Positions 43,189-52,614 of a DNA stretch of 52,830 nucleotides are shown here, piece after piece. The stretch is from the NCBI GenBank assembly GCA_020250445.1, contig JADCEF010000015.1:1-52830 (forward strand), in the 5' to 3' direction. A model generated the notes under the pieces. That model saw only the letters and a program-made list of their open reading frames with translations, was not told the DNA's origin and searched no databases. Position 1 is the first letter of the stretch. Every line of letters starts with the position of its first letter. Source of the DNA: Rhodobacter sp. (GTDB lineage: Bacteria; Pseudomonadota; Alphaproteobacteria; Rhodobacterales; Rhodobacteraceae). The position numbers and the translations under genes were made by a program.

Positions 43189-43274
43189 ATCCGTCCGCGC
43201 CTGACTGGGCGGGCGCGAACGCGCCTGCCACGGGCAGGCAGGCGCGGACGGATTTGACGCGGGTCAAATCCGTC
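43189..43274. repeat. Overlapping inverted repeats between der and the TspO-like gene
   Basis: A perfect 15-bp pair (43189..43203 with 43239..43253) shares bases with an 11-bp pair (43247..43257 with 43264..43274). Both contain GACGGAT or its complement. The two pairings cannot form together. The spacer lies between convergent genes. Confidence 0.7.
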
Positions 43275-43309
43275 AAGAAGACAAGGGAATCAATATTTTC
43301 TGGGGGAAG

Positions 43310-44035
43310 TTAAGGCGATCTGCCCCGCCGTACCCGCCAGGCTGCCGCCAGCATGACCGCGCAGCCTGCCGCAGCCAGCGCGGTGACCGCAAGGTTCGCC
43401 GCCCCGTTGCGCACACAGACGGCAACCAGCGCCCAGACCACGGTCAGCCCGTATTCCGGCGCCCGCCCCAGCCGCAGCTGCACCGATACCGCCAGCGCCA
43501 GCACGCAAGCCAGCAGGACCATCGCCGCGCCCGTGTCGGGCAGCCAGCCAAAGCCCGCCAGCAGCACGCCCAGCGACACGCCCGTGGCCGCCGTGAGCCA
43601 GCCCGCATAAATCGCCAGCGGGGCCAGCAGCAGCCAGCGGTCAGGAACGCCGGGCGCGCGCAGCAGCGCCACCAGCGCACCCGCCAGCATCACCGCAATC
43701 AGCACGCTGGCCCAGACAGGATCGCGCACCGCGACAAACAGCCAGACGGACCCCACCGCCAGCGACAGGAGCAGGGGCGCGCGGACGCCATCCCAGATGG
43801 GATCATCCGCGCGCCGCCACAGCCCGAACCCGGCATGCAGGACCAGCCACAGATAGATCAGCCCCCAGATGCCAAAGGCATAGCCCGCCGGCAGGATCGC
43901 CGGGGCGTCAAGGCGAACCGGAAACTGCGTGGCGTCATAGCCCCGGAAATCCGGCGTCAGCAGGGGCGACAGGCCAAAGGCCAGCGCCATCAGCAGCACA
44001 AGGACCGGTGCGGGGCGCAGCGCGGGGCCGGTCAT
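43310..44035 (-). CDS. Multi-pass membrane protein, TspO/MBR-like (tryptophan-rich sensory) candidate
   Basis: A 241-residue membrane protein with about six or seven hydrophobic segments. The block [26 protein letters not shown] near residue 50 resembles the TspO/MBR pattern (P-x-x-x-F-x-x-W), and Trp is enriched in loops. It is longer than classical TspO (about 160 residues), so it would belong to the long, poorly described branch. Its ATG overlaps the serS stop by 4 nt, a clear translational coupling. Function is unknown; tetrapyrrole or other small-molecule binding would be a guess from family. Confidence 0.55.
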   Translation of the reverse strand: MTGPALRPAPVLVLLMALAFGLSPLLTPDFRGYDATQFPVRLDAPAILPAGYAFGIWGLIYLWLVLHAGFGLWRRADDPIWDGVRAPLLLSLAVGSVWLFVAVRDPVWASVLIAVMLAGALVALLRAPGVPDRWLLLAPLAIYAGWLTAATGVSLGVLLAGFGWLPDTGAAMVLLACVLALAVSVQLRLGRAPEYGLTVVWALVAVCVRNGAANLAVTALAAAGCAVMLAAAWRVRRGRSP

Positions 44036-45321
44036 TGCAGCGTCCCGTCGGCCGCAATCCGGGTCTTGCCACCCAGATAGGGCACCAGCACGGGCGGCAG
44101 ATCGACCGATCCGTCTTCCTGCTGGCCGTTTTCCAGCACCGCAATCAGCGTGCGCCCCACCGCCAGTCCGGACCCGTTCAGCGTATGCACAAATTCCGGC
44201 TTGCCGCCTGCGGCGCGGTAGCGCGCATTCATCCGCCGCGCCTGAAAACCGCCGCAGACCGACACGGAACTGATCTCGCGGTAGGTGTTCTGCCCGGGCA
44301 ACCAGACCTCCAGGTCATGGGTCTTCTGCGCGCCAAAACCCATGTCACCGGCGCACAGCAGCACGGTGCGATAGGGCAGGCCCAGCTTTTCCAGGATCGC
44401 TTCCGCGCAGCGCGTCATGCGGTCATGTTCGGCCAGGCTGGTTTCGGGCGTGGTGATGCTGACCATCTCGACCTTTTCGAACTGGTGCTGGCGCAGCATT
44501 CCGGCGGTATCCCGCCCCGCCGACCCGGCTTCAGAGCGGAAGCACTGGGTATGCGCGGTCATCCGGACCGGCAGTTGCGCCGCCTCCAGCACCTCACCCG
44601 CGACGGTATTGGTCAGGGTGACTTCCGACGTGGGGATCAGCCACCAGCCATTGGTGGTCTGATAGCTGTCTTCGGCGAATTTCGGCAGTTGGTTTGTCCC
44701 GACCATCGCCTCTTCCTTGACCAGAACCGGGGTCCAGACCTCGGTCAGACCGTGTTCGGTGATATGCGTGTCCAGCATGAATTGCGCCAGCGCCCGGTGC
44801 ACCCGGATCACCGCGCCTTTCAGCACCACAAAGCGGCTGCCGGAAAGCCTGGCGGCGGTTGCAAAATCCATCCCCGGCTTTACGCCTGCGATGTCGAAAT
44901 GTTCTTTTGGGGGAAAGGCGAAATCGCGTGGGCTGCCCCAACGGCGCACCTCCACGTTATCCCCTTCGTCCGCACCATCGGGCACGTCCGGATGCGGCAG
45001 GTTGGGAATGGTCAAAAGCGTGTCGCGCAGCTGCATGTCCAGCGCCGCCGCCTGAGCCGCAAAGGCTTCTGCCGCCGCCTTGCTGTCGGCCACCCGCCCG
45101 CGCAGCGCCTGAAACGCAGCCTCATCGCCCTTTGCTTTGGCGGCCCCTGCGTCTTTCGACAGGACGTTGATCGCCGCCTTCGCCTCCTCCGCCTGCCGGA
45201 TGGCTGTTCGCCGCGCCTCATCCAGTGCCAGGATTTCCGCCGACAGCCCGGACAGACCCCGGCGCGCAAGGGCGGCGTCGAAGGCATCGGGGTTGTCGCG
45301 GATGGCGCGGATGTCGTGCAT
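44032..45321 (-). CDS. serS: Serine-tRNA ligase
   Basis: A 429-residue class II aminoacyl-tRNA synthetase charging tRNA-Ser. The N-terminal coiled-coil arm (about residues 30-100, rich in Ala, Lys and Asp) is followed by the catalytic core: [20 protein letters not shown], motif 2 [20 protein letters not shown], and motif 3 near the C-terminus ([20 protein letters not shown]). I chose the ATG at 45321 with AAAGGAC upstream; the open frame extends much further up without homology. The TspO-like gene is coupled downstream. Confidence 0.97.
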   Translation of the reverse strand: MHDIRAIRDNPDAFDAALARRGLSGLSAEILALDEARRTAIRQAEEAKAAINVLSKDAGAAKAKGDEAAFQALRGRVADSKAAAEAFAAQAAALDMQLRDTLLTIPNLPHPDVPDGADEGDNVEVRRWGSPRDFAFPPKEHFDIAGVKPGMDFATAARLSGSRFVVLKGAVIRVHRALAQFMLDTHITEHGLTEVWTPVLVKEEAMVGTNQLPKFAEDSYQTTNGWWLIPTSEVTLTNTVAGEVLEAAQLPVRMTAHTQCFRSEAGSAGRDTAGMLRQHQFEKVEMVSITTPETSLAEHDRMTRCAEAILEKLGLPYRTVLLCAGDMGFGAQKTHDLEVWLPGQNTYREISSVSVCGGFQARRMNARYRAAGGKPEFVHTLNGSGLAVGRTLIAVLENGQQEDGSVDLPPVLVPYLGGKTRIAADGTLQ

Positions 45322-45660
45322 GGGTCTGGGTCCTTTGCGGTCTTCGTCGCCCCATATGCCCGATTGCGCCTTTGGGTGGAAGGGGCGCGCTGCGCGGGTG
45401 GTGGCGGCAAGGGGCGGGTTAGGGCCGCGCAGGCACGCCGCCTGCGCCCCTGGCCCGAACCGGCACCCGATCCGGCCCGGTACCGCATCGCCCCGGCGCT
45501 GCGGGCGGGATTTACTTCCGCCGGCGCGGTTGAACCGCCCCGCACCGCGCCACATATCCCGCCGACCCCTTGCCTTGCCATCCCCCGGCCCCGGCGATAG
45601 GGTGCGGCGCAATTCAGACCGGGGGGCATCCCCCGGACCCGACCAAGGAAAGGACGATCC
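45322..45660. other. 339-bp divergent spacer between serS and yajC
   Basis: No gene is supportable. The only clear structure is a perfect 8-bp hairpin (45427..45434 with 45440..45447, 5-nt loop) in GC-rich DNA. Both operons must be promoted from here, but I see no convincing -35/-10 pair. Confidence 0.5.
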
Positions 45661-45984
45661 ATGTTCGTGACCCCCGCCTTTGCCCAGGCTGCCCCCGGCG
45701 GCGCGGCAGGTGCCTTTACCAGCTTTGTGCCGCTGATCCTGATCTTTGCGATCATGTATTTCCTGCTGATCCGTCCGCAGCAGAAAAAACTGAAGGAACA
45801 CAAAGCCATGGTTGAGGCGCTGCGGCGCGGCGACCAGATTTTGACCCAAGGTGGCATCATCGGCAAGGTCGTGAAGGTGCATGACGACGGGGTTCTGGAA
45901 GTCGAGATTGCCGAAGGCGTGAAGGTGCGCATGCCGCGACATACCGTCGCCCAGGTGATGTCGAAAACCGAACCGACCGCCTGA
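45661..45984 (+). CDS. yajC: Preprotein translocase subunit YajC
   Basis: A 107-residue single-pass inner-membrane protein associated with SecDF. It starts with a short periplasmic-type stretch ([10 protein letters not shown]), has one TM ([20 protein letters not shown]) ending in the highly conserved IRPQQKK, and then a small beta domain with [17 protein letters not shown]. The ribosome-binding site AAGGAAAGGA is strong. It is the first gene of yajC-secD-secF, with 32 bp to secD. Confidence 0.96.
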   Translation: MFVTPAFAQAAPGGAAGAFTSFVPLILIFAIMYFLLIRPQQKKLKEHKAMVEALRRGDQILTQGGIIGKVVKVHDDGVLEVEIAEGVKVRMPRHTVAQVMSKTEPTA

Positions 45985-46016
45985 TCTTCCGCGATCCCTG
46001 ACCCCGGACCTGCCCG

Positions 46017-47678
46017 ATGCAAACGCCGCTGTGGAAGACCATCCTGATCTGGGGCATCTGCGCCGCGGGTCTGCTTTATGCGCTGCCGAACCTGTTTTAC
46101 ACCAGGGTCGAGCAGCACAATGACGCGCTGCGCGCGGTTGAACTGGCCGGGGTGTCAACCCCGGATCAGGACGCCGCCATCGCGCAGTGGCCCAACTGGC
46201 TGCCCTCGGGTCTGGTGAACCTGGGCCTTGATCTGCGCGGTGGCGCGCATCTTCTGGCGGAAGTGCAGGTGGCGGATGTCTACAAGGACCGCATCGATGG
46301 CCTGTGGCCGGATGTGCGCGATGCCCTGCGCAGCGAACGCGATGCCATCGGCAATGTCCGCCGCGAGCCGTCCGATCCCGGTGTGCTGAAGGTCAAGATC
46401 GGCAATCCGGCCAATATGGCCAGGGCGGTTGAACTGGTGCGCGCGCTGGCCCAGCCGGTGGTGACGCTGACCGGTGTCGGCCAGACCGATATCGAGGTGT
46501 CGGCACAGGGTGACACAATCACCGTCCAGCTATCGGAGGCGGAACGCGCGGCGACCGACAGCCGCACCATCCAGCAATCGCTTGAAATCATCCGCCGCCG
46601 CGTGGACGAGGTGGGCACCCGTGAGCCGACGATCCAGCGGCAGGGCACCGACCGCATCCTGATCCAGGTTCCCGGCATCGGATCGGCGGCGGAACTGAAG
46701 GCGCTGATCGGGACCACCGCGCGGCTGACCTTCAACCCGGTGCGCGGTCGCACGTCGGATGAAAACGCCGATCCCGGCTCGCGCAACGTGCTGCTTCCAG
46801 CGGCAGACGAGCCGGGCATGTTCTATATCATCGAACAGACGCCGGTGGTGTCCGGCGAAGACCTGGTCGATGCCCAGCCCGCCTTTGATCAGAACGGCCG
46901 GCCTGCCGTGAATTTCCGCTTCAATCCCTCGGGCGCGCGGAAATTCGGTGATTACACGGCGGCCAATATCGGGCAACCTTTCGCCATCGTTCTGGATGAC
47001 GAGGTGATTTCCGCCCCCGTGATCCAGTCGGCGATTCCGGGCGGATCAGGCATCATCACCGGCAGCTTCACCATCGAGGAAAGCACTGATCTGGCCGTGC
47101 TCTTGCGCGCCGGGGCATTGCCGGCAGAGCTGATCTTTCTGGAGGAACGCACCATCGGCCCGGAACTGGGCCAGGACAGCATCGATGCGGGCCGGGTCGC
47201 CGCCGTCATCGCGATGATTGCCGTGTCGCTGTTCATGTTTGCCAGCTACGGCCTGTTCGGCCTGTTTGCCAATATCGCGCTGGCCATCAACATGGGCCTG
47301 CTGTTCGGGGCGCTGTCAATGATCGGCGGCACGCTGACCCTGCCCGGCATCGCCGGCATCGTGCTGACCATCGGCATGGCGGTGGATGCCAACGTTCTGG
47401 TCTTCGAACGCATCCGCGAGGAATTGCGCGGCCAGAAGAACCCGGTGCGCGCCATCGAGATCGGCTATGAACGGGCGATGTCCGCCATTGTCGATGCGAA
47501 CCTGACCACATTGATCACCGCCGCTGTCCTGTTTTCCTTCGGCGCGGGGCCGGTGCGCGGATTTGCCGTGACCCTGGCCCTTGGCATCATCACCTCGGTC
47601 TTCACGGCGCTGCTTGTGACCAAACAGCTTATCGCACTCTGGTACGGCTGGCGCCGTCCCAGGACCATCACGGTTTAA
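46017..47678 (+). CDS. secD: Protein translocase subunit SecD
   Basis: A 553-residue RND-type membrane protein that, with SecF, uses the proton gradient to pull proteins through SecYEG. It has an N-terminal TM, a large periplasmic domain with the [16 protein letters not shown] signature, and six C-terminal TMs including [29 protein letters not shown], the proton-pathway segment. Its length is normal. It ends 11 nt before secF. Confidence 0.97.
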   Translation: MQTPLWKTILIWGICAAGLLYALPNLFYTRVEQHNDALRAVELAGVSTPDQDAAIAQWPNWLPSGLVNLGLDLRGGAHLLAEVQVADVYKDRIDGLWPDVRDALRSERDAIGNVRREPSDPGVLKVKIGNPANMARAVELVRALAQPVVTLTGVGQTDIEVSAQGDTITVQLSEAERAATDSRTIQQSLEIIRRRVDEVGTREPTIQRQGTDRILIQVPGIGSAAELKALIGTTARLTFNPVRGRTSDENADPGSRNVLLPAADEPGMFYIIEQTPVVSGEDLVDAQPAFDQNGRPAVNFRFNPSGARKFGDYTAANIGQPFAIVLDDEVISAPVIQSAIPGGSGIITGSFTIEESTDLAVLLRAGALPAELIFLEERTIGPELGQDSIDAGRVAAVIAMIAVSLFMFASYGLFGLFANIALAINMGLLFGALSMIGGTLTLPGIAGIVLTIGMAVDANVLVFERIREELRGQKNPVRAIEIGYERAMSAIVDANLTTLITAAVLFSFGAGPVRGFAVTLALGIITSVFTALLVTKQLIALWYGWRRPRTITV

Positions 47679-47689
47679 GGAAGACGGAT

Positions 47690-48661
47690 ATGGCCTGGCG
47701 TTTGCGGCTTGCCCCTGAAAAGACCAACATCGATTTCTTCCGCTATCAGTGGCTGACCTTCGGCGGGTCCATCGCCCTGATGCTGGTGGCCTTTGTGGCC
47801 TGGGGCGTGATGGGGTTGAATTATGGCATCGACTTCAAGGGGGGCACCACGATCCGCACCGAATCCACGACGCCCGTCGACATCGGGGTGTATCGCGGGG
47901 CTTTGGCACCGCTGCCGCTTGGCGATGTGTCGATCACCGAGGTGTTCGACCCCGGCTTTGCGCCCGACCAACATGTGGCGATGATCCGGATATCGGCCCT
48001 GGACAATACCCAGTCGGTGACACCCGAGGTGATCCAGCAGGTGGAAGATGCGCTTGTCGCCGTCGATCCGGCGATCAGCTTCACCTCTGTCGAATCCGTT
48101 GGTCCGAAAGTGTCGGGCGAACTGGTCTGGTCTTCGATCCTTGCGGTGGCGATCACCAGTGTCGGGATATTGCTGTATATCTGGCTGCGCTTTGAATGGC
48201 AGTTCGCCTTGGGCGGCGTGCTGGCGCTGCTGCATGACGTCTTCATAACCATCGGCATCTTTGCGGTGTTTCAGCTCAAGTTCGACCTGACGATCATCGC
48301 GGCCCTTCTGACCATCCTGGGATATTCGATCAACGATACGGTCGTGGTGTTCGACCGGCTGCGCGAGAACCTTGTGAAGTACAAGACCATGCCGCTGCGC
48401 GACGTGATGAACCTGTCGGTGAACGAGACACTCAGCCGCACGCTGATGACATCGATCACCACGCTGATCGCGGTGGGATCGATGATGGTCTTCGGCGGGG
48501 ATGTGATCCGCGGCTTCAGCTTTGCCATCTTCATGGGTGTTCTGCTGGGCACATATTCCTCGGTCTATGTGGCCAAGAACATCGTGCTGATGATCGGCCT
48601 GGACCGCAGCGACAAGCCAAAGTCTGACCAAGGCAACCAGTTTGCCGGGATCGATGCCTGA
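47690..48661 (+). CDS. secF: Protein translocase subunit SecF
   Basis: A 323-residue partner of SecD. The N-terminal TM is followed by NYGIDFKGGTTI, the SecF counterpart of the SecD periplasmic signature, a periplasmic domain, and five C-terminal TMs with LTILGYSINDTVVVFDRLREN and the final ISFA-type helix (VIRGFSFAIFMGVLLGTYSSV). GGAAG precedes the ATG. It is followed after 17 bp by an Mth938-domain gene, probably on the same transcript. Confidence 0.97.
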   Translation: MAWRLRLAPEKTNIDFFRYQWLTFGGSIALMLVAFVAWGVMGLNYGIDFKGGTTIRTESTTPVDIGVYRGALAPLPLGDVSITEVFDPGFAPDQHVAMIRISALDNTQSVTPEVIQQVEDALVAVDPAISFTSVESVGPKVSGELVWSSILAVAITSVGILLYIWLRFEWQFALGGVLALLHDVFITIGIFAVFQLKFDLTIIAALLTILGYSINDTVVVFDRLRENLVKYKTMPLRDVMNLSVNETLSRTLMTSITTLIAVGSMMVFGGDVIRGFSFAIFMGVLLGTYSSVYVAKNIVLMIGLDRSDKPKSDQGNQFAGIDA

Positions 48662-48678
48662 ACCGCAGGGGGGGGCTG

Positions 48679-49032
48679 ATGCGCCTGACCGAAATCACCT
48701 ATTCCGAAGCGCAGCCGATTGACGGCTATGGGCCCGGATTCTTCCGGGTCGGCGGGCGGGTGATGCAGGGGGCGGTGCTGGTTTCGCCCTGGTCGTCGCA
48801 GGTCTGGGGCGGGCTTGACGATACGGCAACGCCTCTGGCGCTGGCCGACAGGATTGACGTGCTGTTTGTCGGCACCGGGGCCGAAATTGCCCATCTTCCG
48901 GCCGGTTTCCGCCGCATTCTGGAAGAGGCCGGGATCGGGGTTGAGGTGATGAATTCCCCTGCGGCGTGCCGCACCTATAACGTGCTTCTGTCCGAAGGCC
49001 GCCTGATTGCCGTGGCGCTTTTGCCGGTCTGA
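48679..49032 (+). CDS. Mth938-like domain protein (DUF498/AAMDC type)
   Basis: A 117-residue protein of the Mth938 superfamily. Characteristic blocks are IDGYGPGFFRVGG, GAVLVSPW, DVLFVGTGAEIAHLP and IGVEVMNSPAACRTYNVLLSEGR. The biochemical role of the family is not settled; in many alphaproteobacteria this gene follows secF and precedes the cytochrome c maturation genes, as here. The ATG has a run of G upstream. It is probably co-transcribed with secF. Confidence 0.88.
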   Translation: MRLTEITYSEAQPIDGYGPGFFRVGGRVMQGAVLVSPWSSQVWGGLDDTATPLALADRIDVLFVGTGAEIAHLPAGFRRILEEAGIGVEVMNSPAACRTYNVLLSEGRLIAVALLPV

Positions 49033-49160
49033 CCCCTTGCCTGCGCCCGGCTTTTCGCCGGGGCAGGCCGGGCACAATGAAGGCATCCGTTTCGCATGAC
49101 CCGCCGCATCGCCTGCCCCGTTCCCGTTCCCGTTGCCCCGTCGGCTGATCGGGGTGCGTT

Positions 49161-49781
49161 GTGGACCTGACCGTCACCGATCTGGCCTGCGCGCGGGGCG
49201 GGGTCACCGTGCTGGCGGGCGTCAGCCTGGCAGTTCCGGCGGGGCGCGCCCTGGTGCTGCGCGGCCCGAACGGCATCGGCAAGACCACCCTGCTGCGCAC
49301 GGTCGCAGGGTTGCAGCCTGCCGTTTCGGGCCGCGTGCAGGCTGACCCCGAAAGCCTGACCTATGCCGCCCACGCCGACGGTCTGAAGGCGGCCCTTACG
49401 GCGCGGGAAAACCTGGCCTTCTGGGCCGCAGTCCACGGGCAGGGGGGCGTTGACGCCGCCCTGACGGCGCTGAACCTGACCGCGCTGCAGGACCGCCCGG
49501 CACAGCACCTGTCGGCCGGGCAGAAGCGCCGTCTGGGCCTGGCGCGCCTTTTGGTAACCGGGCGGCCGGTCTGGCTGCTGGACGAGCCGACCGTTTCGCT
49601 GGACGCCGCTTCGGTCGCCCTGTTTGCTGAGGTGCTGCGCGGGCATCTGGCAAAAGGCGGGGCGGCTCTGATCGCCACCCATGTCGATCTGGGGCTGGAT
49701 GAGGCCGCCGTGCTGGACCTGACCGCGTTCCGGGCGCAAAGCCGCAGCCTTGGCGGCGTCTTTGACGAGGCCTTCGCATGA
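49161..49781 (+). CDS. ccmA: Haem exporter ATP-binding subunit CcmA
   Basis: A 206-residue ABC ATPase that, with CcmB, releases holo-CcmE in cytochrome c maturation. Walker [10 protein letters not shown] is at residues 35-43, the signature is LSAGQKRR and Walker B is VWLLDEP. The start is a GTG; no ATG lies at the right place. It is 128 bp after the Mth938 gene, and its end overlaps ccmB (ATGA). Confidence 0.95.
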   Translation: MDLTVTDLACARGGVTVLAGVSLAVPAGRALVLRGPNGIGKTTLLRTVAGLQPAVSGRVQADPESLTYAAHADGLKAALTARENLAFWAAVHGQGGVDAALTALNLTALQDRPAQHLSAGQKRRLGLARLLVTGRPVWLLDEPTVSLDAASVALFAEVLRGHLAKGGAALIATHVDLGLDEAAVLDLTAFRAQSRSLGGVFDEAFA

Positions 49782-50434
49782 CCGCCCTGCTGCTGCGCGA
49801 CTTGCGCCTTGCCACACGGGCCGGTGGCGGTTTCGGCCTTGGGCTGGCGTTCTTTCTGCTGGTGGCGGTGCTGGTGCCGCTGGGGGTCGGGCCGGAACCC
49901 GCCCTGCTGGCGCGGATTGCGCCCGGCATCCTTTGGGTCGGGGCCCTGCTGGCCTGCCTTTTGTCGCTGGACCGGATTTTCGCGCTGGATTTCGAAGATG
50001 GGTCGATGGACCTTCTGGCCATTGCGCCCATTCCGCTGGAAGGGGTGGTTGCGGTCAAGGCGCTGGCGCATTGGCTGGTGACGGGCCTGCCGCTGACCCT
50101 GCTGTCGCCGGTGTTGGGCGTGCTATTGAACCTGCCCGGCCCGGGCTATGTCTGGCTGGTGCTGTCGCTGGGGCTGGGAACGCCTGCCCTGTCGCTGATC
50201 GGGGCCTTTGGTGCGGCGCTGACGGTGGGTTTGAAGCGGGGCGGGCTGCTTCTGTCGCTGCTGGTGCTGCCGCTTTACGTGCCGACGCTGATCTATGGTG
50301 CCGAAGCGGTGCGGCGCGGCGTGGACGGGCAGGGCGCACCGACGGCTTTGCTGTTGCTGGCCGGACTGACCGCCGGGGCGGCGGCCCTGCTGCCCTTTGC
50401 CGCGGCTGCGGCAATCCGCGTCAATCTGCGGTGA
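49778..50434 (+). CDS. ccmB: Haem exporter membrane subunit CcmB
   Basis: A 218-residue permease with six hydrophobic segments. The family stretch [26 protein letters not shown] and the motif [17 protein letters not shown] between TM2 and TM3 are typical of CcmB. It starts with ATG overlapping the ccmA stop by 4 nt and pairs with CcmA in the haem-handling ABC complex. Confidence 0.95.
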   Translation: MTALLLRDLRLATRAGGGFGLGLAFFLLVAVLVPLGVGPEPALLARIAPGILWVGALLACLLSLDRIFALDFEDGSMDLLAIAPIPLEGVVAVKALAHWLVTGLPLTLLSPVLGVLLNLPGPGYVWLVLSLGLGTPALSLIGAFGAALTVGLKRGGLLLSLLVLPLYVPTLIYGAEAVRRGVDGQGAPTALLLLAGLTAGAAALLPFAAAAAIRVNLR

Positions 50435-50486
50435 GACATCCATGTTAACACTTGAGCGCAACCTGCAGAGAGCCTAGCTAGCCCGC

Positions 50487-51215
50487 ATGTCGGTATGGGA
50501 ATATGCAAATCCAAGGCAGTTCATGCAGACCTCTGCCCGTCTGCTTCCCTGGCTGGCGGGGCTGTCCGCCCTGTGCCTGACGACAGGCGGCATCTGGGGC
50601 TTTTTCTTTACGCCGGATGACTTCCGCCAGGGGTCCACCGTGAAGATCATTTATCTTCACGTGCCTGCCGCCATGATGGCGATCAATGGCTGGATCATGA
50701 TGCTGGTCACCTCGCTGATCTGGCTGATCCGGCGTCATCATGTGTCGGCGCTGGCGGCAAAGGCGGCAGGCCCTGTCGGGCTGACCATGACCATGATCGC
50801 GCTGGTCACCGGTGCGCTTTGGGGGCAGCCGATGTGGGGCACCTGGTGGGCCTGGGACCCAAGGCTGACCTCGTTCCTGATCCTGACCCTGTTCTATCTG
50901 GGCTACATCGCGCTGTGGGCGGCGGTGGAAGACCCCGACACGGCGGCAGACCTGACAAGCGTGCTGTGCATCGTCGGTTCGGTCTTTGCGGTGCTGTCGC
51001 GCTATGCGGTGAATTTCTGGAGTCAGGGGCTGCATCAGGGTGCGTCCCTGTCGCTTGACAAGGAAAAGAATGTCGCGGACGTGTTTTTCCTGCCGCTTCT
51101 GGTCTGCATCGCGGGGTTTGTGCTGCTGTTTGTCACCCTGGTGCTGGTGCGCACCCGAACCGAGATTCGCGCCCGCCGCCTGCAATCGCTTCTGGCGCGG
51201 GAAAGGATGGCCTGA
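50487..51215 (+). CDS. ccmC: Cytochrome c maturation protein CcmC
   Basis: A 242-residue haem-handling membrane protein that loads haem onto CcmE. It has six TMs and the conserved periplasmic tryptophan-rich motif TWWAWDPRLTS, with flanking His residues (IYLHVP before it, GLHQGASLS after it). The ATG at 50487 gives a long N-terminus; an ATG at 50523 is an alternative. The stop codon overlaps the ccmD start by one base. Confidence 0.95.
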   Translation: MSVWEYANPRQFMQTSARLLPWLAGLSALCLTTGGIWGFFFTPDDFRQGSTVKIIYLHVPAAMMAINGWIMMLVTSLIWLIRRHHVSALAAKAAGPVGLTMTMIALVTGALWGQPMWGTWWAWDPRLTSFLILTLFYLGYIALWAAVEDPDTAADLTSVLCIVGSVFAVLSRYAVNFWSQGLHQGASLSLDKEKNVADVFFLPLLVCIAGFVLLFVTLVLVRTRTEIRARRLQSLLARERMA

Positions 51216-51373
51216 TGCCCGATCTTGGCAAATACGCGGTGGCGGTGCTGGCCTCCTACGGGGCGACGATCATCCTTCTGGCCGTGCTGGTGGCCTTGAG
51301 CCTGTGGCGCAGCGCCCGGATGCGCCGGGCCCTGCGCGAGGTGGAGGCCCGGCAGGGGGCGACCCATGGTTAA
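51215..51373 (+). CDS. ccmD: Haem exporter protein CcmD (small)
   Basis: A 52-residue single-pass membrane protein, shorter than many ORF-calling cut-offs. It begins MPDLGKYAVAVLASYG, has one TM (about residues 9-31) and a basic cytoplasmic tail (RSARMRRALREVEAR), which is the CcmD pattern. Its ATG shares a base with the ccmC stop codon, and its last bases overlap ccmG by 8 nt. Between ccmC and ccmG it cannot be anything else in practice. CcmD keeps CcmE attached to the CcmABC complex. Confidence 0.93.
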   Translation: MPDLGKYAVAVLASYGATIILLAVLVALSLWRSARMRRALREVEARQGATHG

Positions 51374-51899
51374 GCCGCTGATGCTGGCCCCGCCGCTGAT
51401 CTTTGCCGGGCTTGCCGTGCTGTTCTTTGTCGGTATGCAGCGCAGTGATCCTGACCAACTTCCCTCGGCCATGGAAGGGCGCAAGGCGCCTGCCGTGCAG
51501 GTCGCGGCCCTGGGCACCGGGCCGGAACTGACCGATGCCATGCTGCGTGAACCGGGCGTGAAGCTGGTGAACTTCTGGGCCAGCTGGTGCGCGCCCTGCC
51601 GCGCCGAGCACCCGGTGCTTAAGGCCCTGTCGGCCGAAGGCGTGACGATCCTGGGGGTCAACTACAAGGACAAGCCCGAGGCAGCCCTGCAGTTTCTGGA
51701 GGAACTTGGAAATCCCTATGCCGCCATCGGGGCCGATGACAACGGCCGCATGGGGCTTGACTGGGGGCTCTATGGCGTGCCGGAAACCTTTGTGATCGAC
51801 GGTGACGGCAAGGTCATCCTGCGGCATGCCGGACCGATCACGGCCAGCATCCTGCAAGAGCGGATTCGCCCGGCCCTTGTCGTAGCGGCGGGCGGCTGA
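51366..51899 (+). CDS. ccmG: Thiol:disulfide interchange protein CcmG (DsbE)
   Basis: A 177-residue membrane-tethered thioredoxin-like reductase that keeps apocytochrome c cysteines reduced. One N-terminal TM (about residues 7-24) is followed by a thioredoxin domain with the active site WCAPC (C75 and C78) and the cis-Pro in YGVPETF. It overlaps ccmD by 8 nt and its stop codon overlaps the next start codon by one base. ccmE, ccmF and ccmH are not in the window; ccmI lies 22 kb away. Confidence 0.95.
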   Translation: MVKPLMLAPPLIFAGLAVLFFVGMQRSDPDQLPSAMEGRKAPAVQVAALGTGPELTDAMLREPGVKLVNFWASWCAPCRAEHPVLKALSAEGVTILGVNYKDKPEAALQFLEELGNPYAAIGADDNGRMGLDWGLYGVPETFVIDGDGKVILRHAGPITASILQERIRPALVVAAGG

Positions 51900-52312
51900 T
51901 GCGGGCTTCTGCGGCTGCCCTGGTCTTTGCGGCCTGCCTGCCGGCCACGGCCCCGCTGGCCAAGCCCGGCACGCCGGGGCCGCATTACTTTGCCGGAACC
52001 TTCGAGCGTGTCGGGCGGGCGGGGGGCACCGATCCGGCCCTGCTGGATGACCGGGTGACGATCACGCCGCAGGGGCAGGCCGTGGTGATCGAAAGCTGTT
52101 CGGGACCGGACATCGTGATGGACTTCGGCCCGGCGTTCGAGGTGGAGAACCTGATGACCGGCAGCATGGAAGAGACGGCGGTTGAATGCCTGTTTCACAA
52201 CAACGGCTACAACCGCCCGCTGCTGACTTGTCGCGCGGAAGACGGGACGGTTTTCACGCTGTGGCCCGTCAGCGGCGCAGAGGCCGGTGTGCCGCTGGAC
52301 TGCGGGGGGTGA
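51899..52312 (+). CDS. Periplasmic protein of unknown function, coupled to ccmG
   Basis: A 137-residue protein I do not recognise. A signal peptide is likely (MRASAAALVFAACLPATAPLA). The mature part has four Cys (in ESCSGPD, VECLFHNN, LLTCRAED and PLDCGG), which could form two disulfides, and is predicted mostly beta by eye. Its ATG shares a base with the ccmG stop codon, so it belongs to the ccm operon. A role in cytochrome c maturation or envelope redox is a context inference only. A repeat-filled spacer follows. Confidence 0.72.
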   Translation: MRASAAALVFAACLPATAPLAKPGTPGPHYFAGTFERVGRAGGTDPALLDDRVTITPQGQAVVIESCSGPDIVMDFGPAFEVENLMTGSMEETAVECLFHNNGYNRPLLTCRAEDGTVFTLWPVSGAEAGVPLDCGG

Positions 52313-52322
52313 GGGCCGCCCG

Positions 52323-52376
52323 GACGATCTGCCAGTGGCAGATCGTCAGGCGAGAGCGCACTGCGCGCAAGCGCAG
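52323..52376. repeat. Two-hairpin element (copy 2): CCAGTGG-tipped stem plus GCAA tetraloop hairpin
   Basis: A perfect 11-bp stem (GACGATCTGCC 52323..52333 with GGCAGATCGTC 52337..52347) is closed by AGT, giving the CCAGTGG tip. CTGCGC-GCAA-GCGCAG (52361..52376) follows 13 nt later. Stem sequences differ from the copy at 43.1 kb, while pairing, tip and tetraloop are kept. Confidence 0.7.
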
Positions 52377-52614
52377 GGCCGGGACGCCACCGGCCCGACA
52401 CCCGATCATCCGGCAAATGCGAGGAAAGTCGGCTGATGGAGGCAATGCGTAGACCCGGGGTCCATGCGCGGCGGCGTCCGTCTGCGGTCCGCAGTTCAGG
52501 TCCCCGGGCGGTAATGACGCCCTGGCACCCGCCTTGACAGGGTGCTGAAGAGGCAATCCGACCGCCTGCCTGCCGGGAAAATCTTCCCGGTCCGGGGACA
52601 GGGATTGCCCCTTT

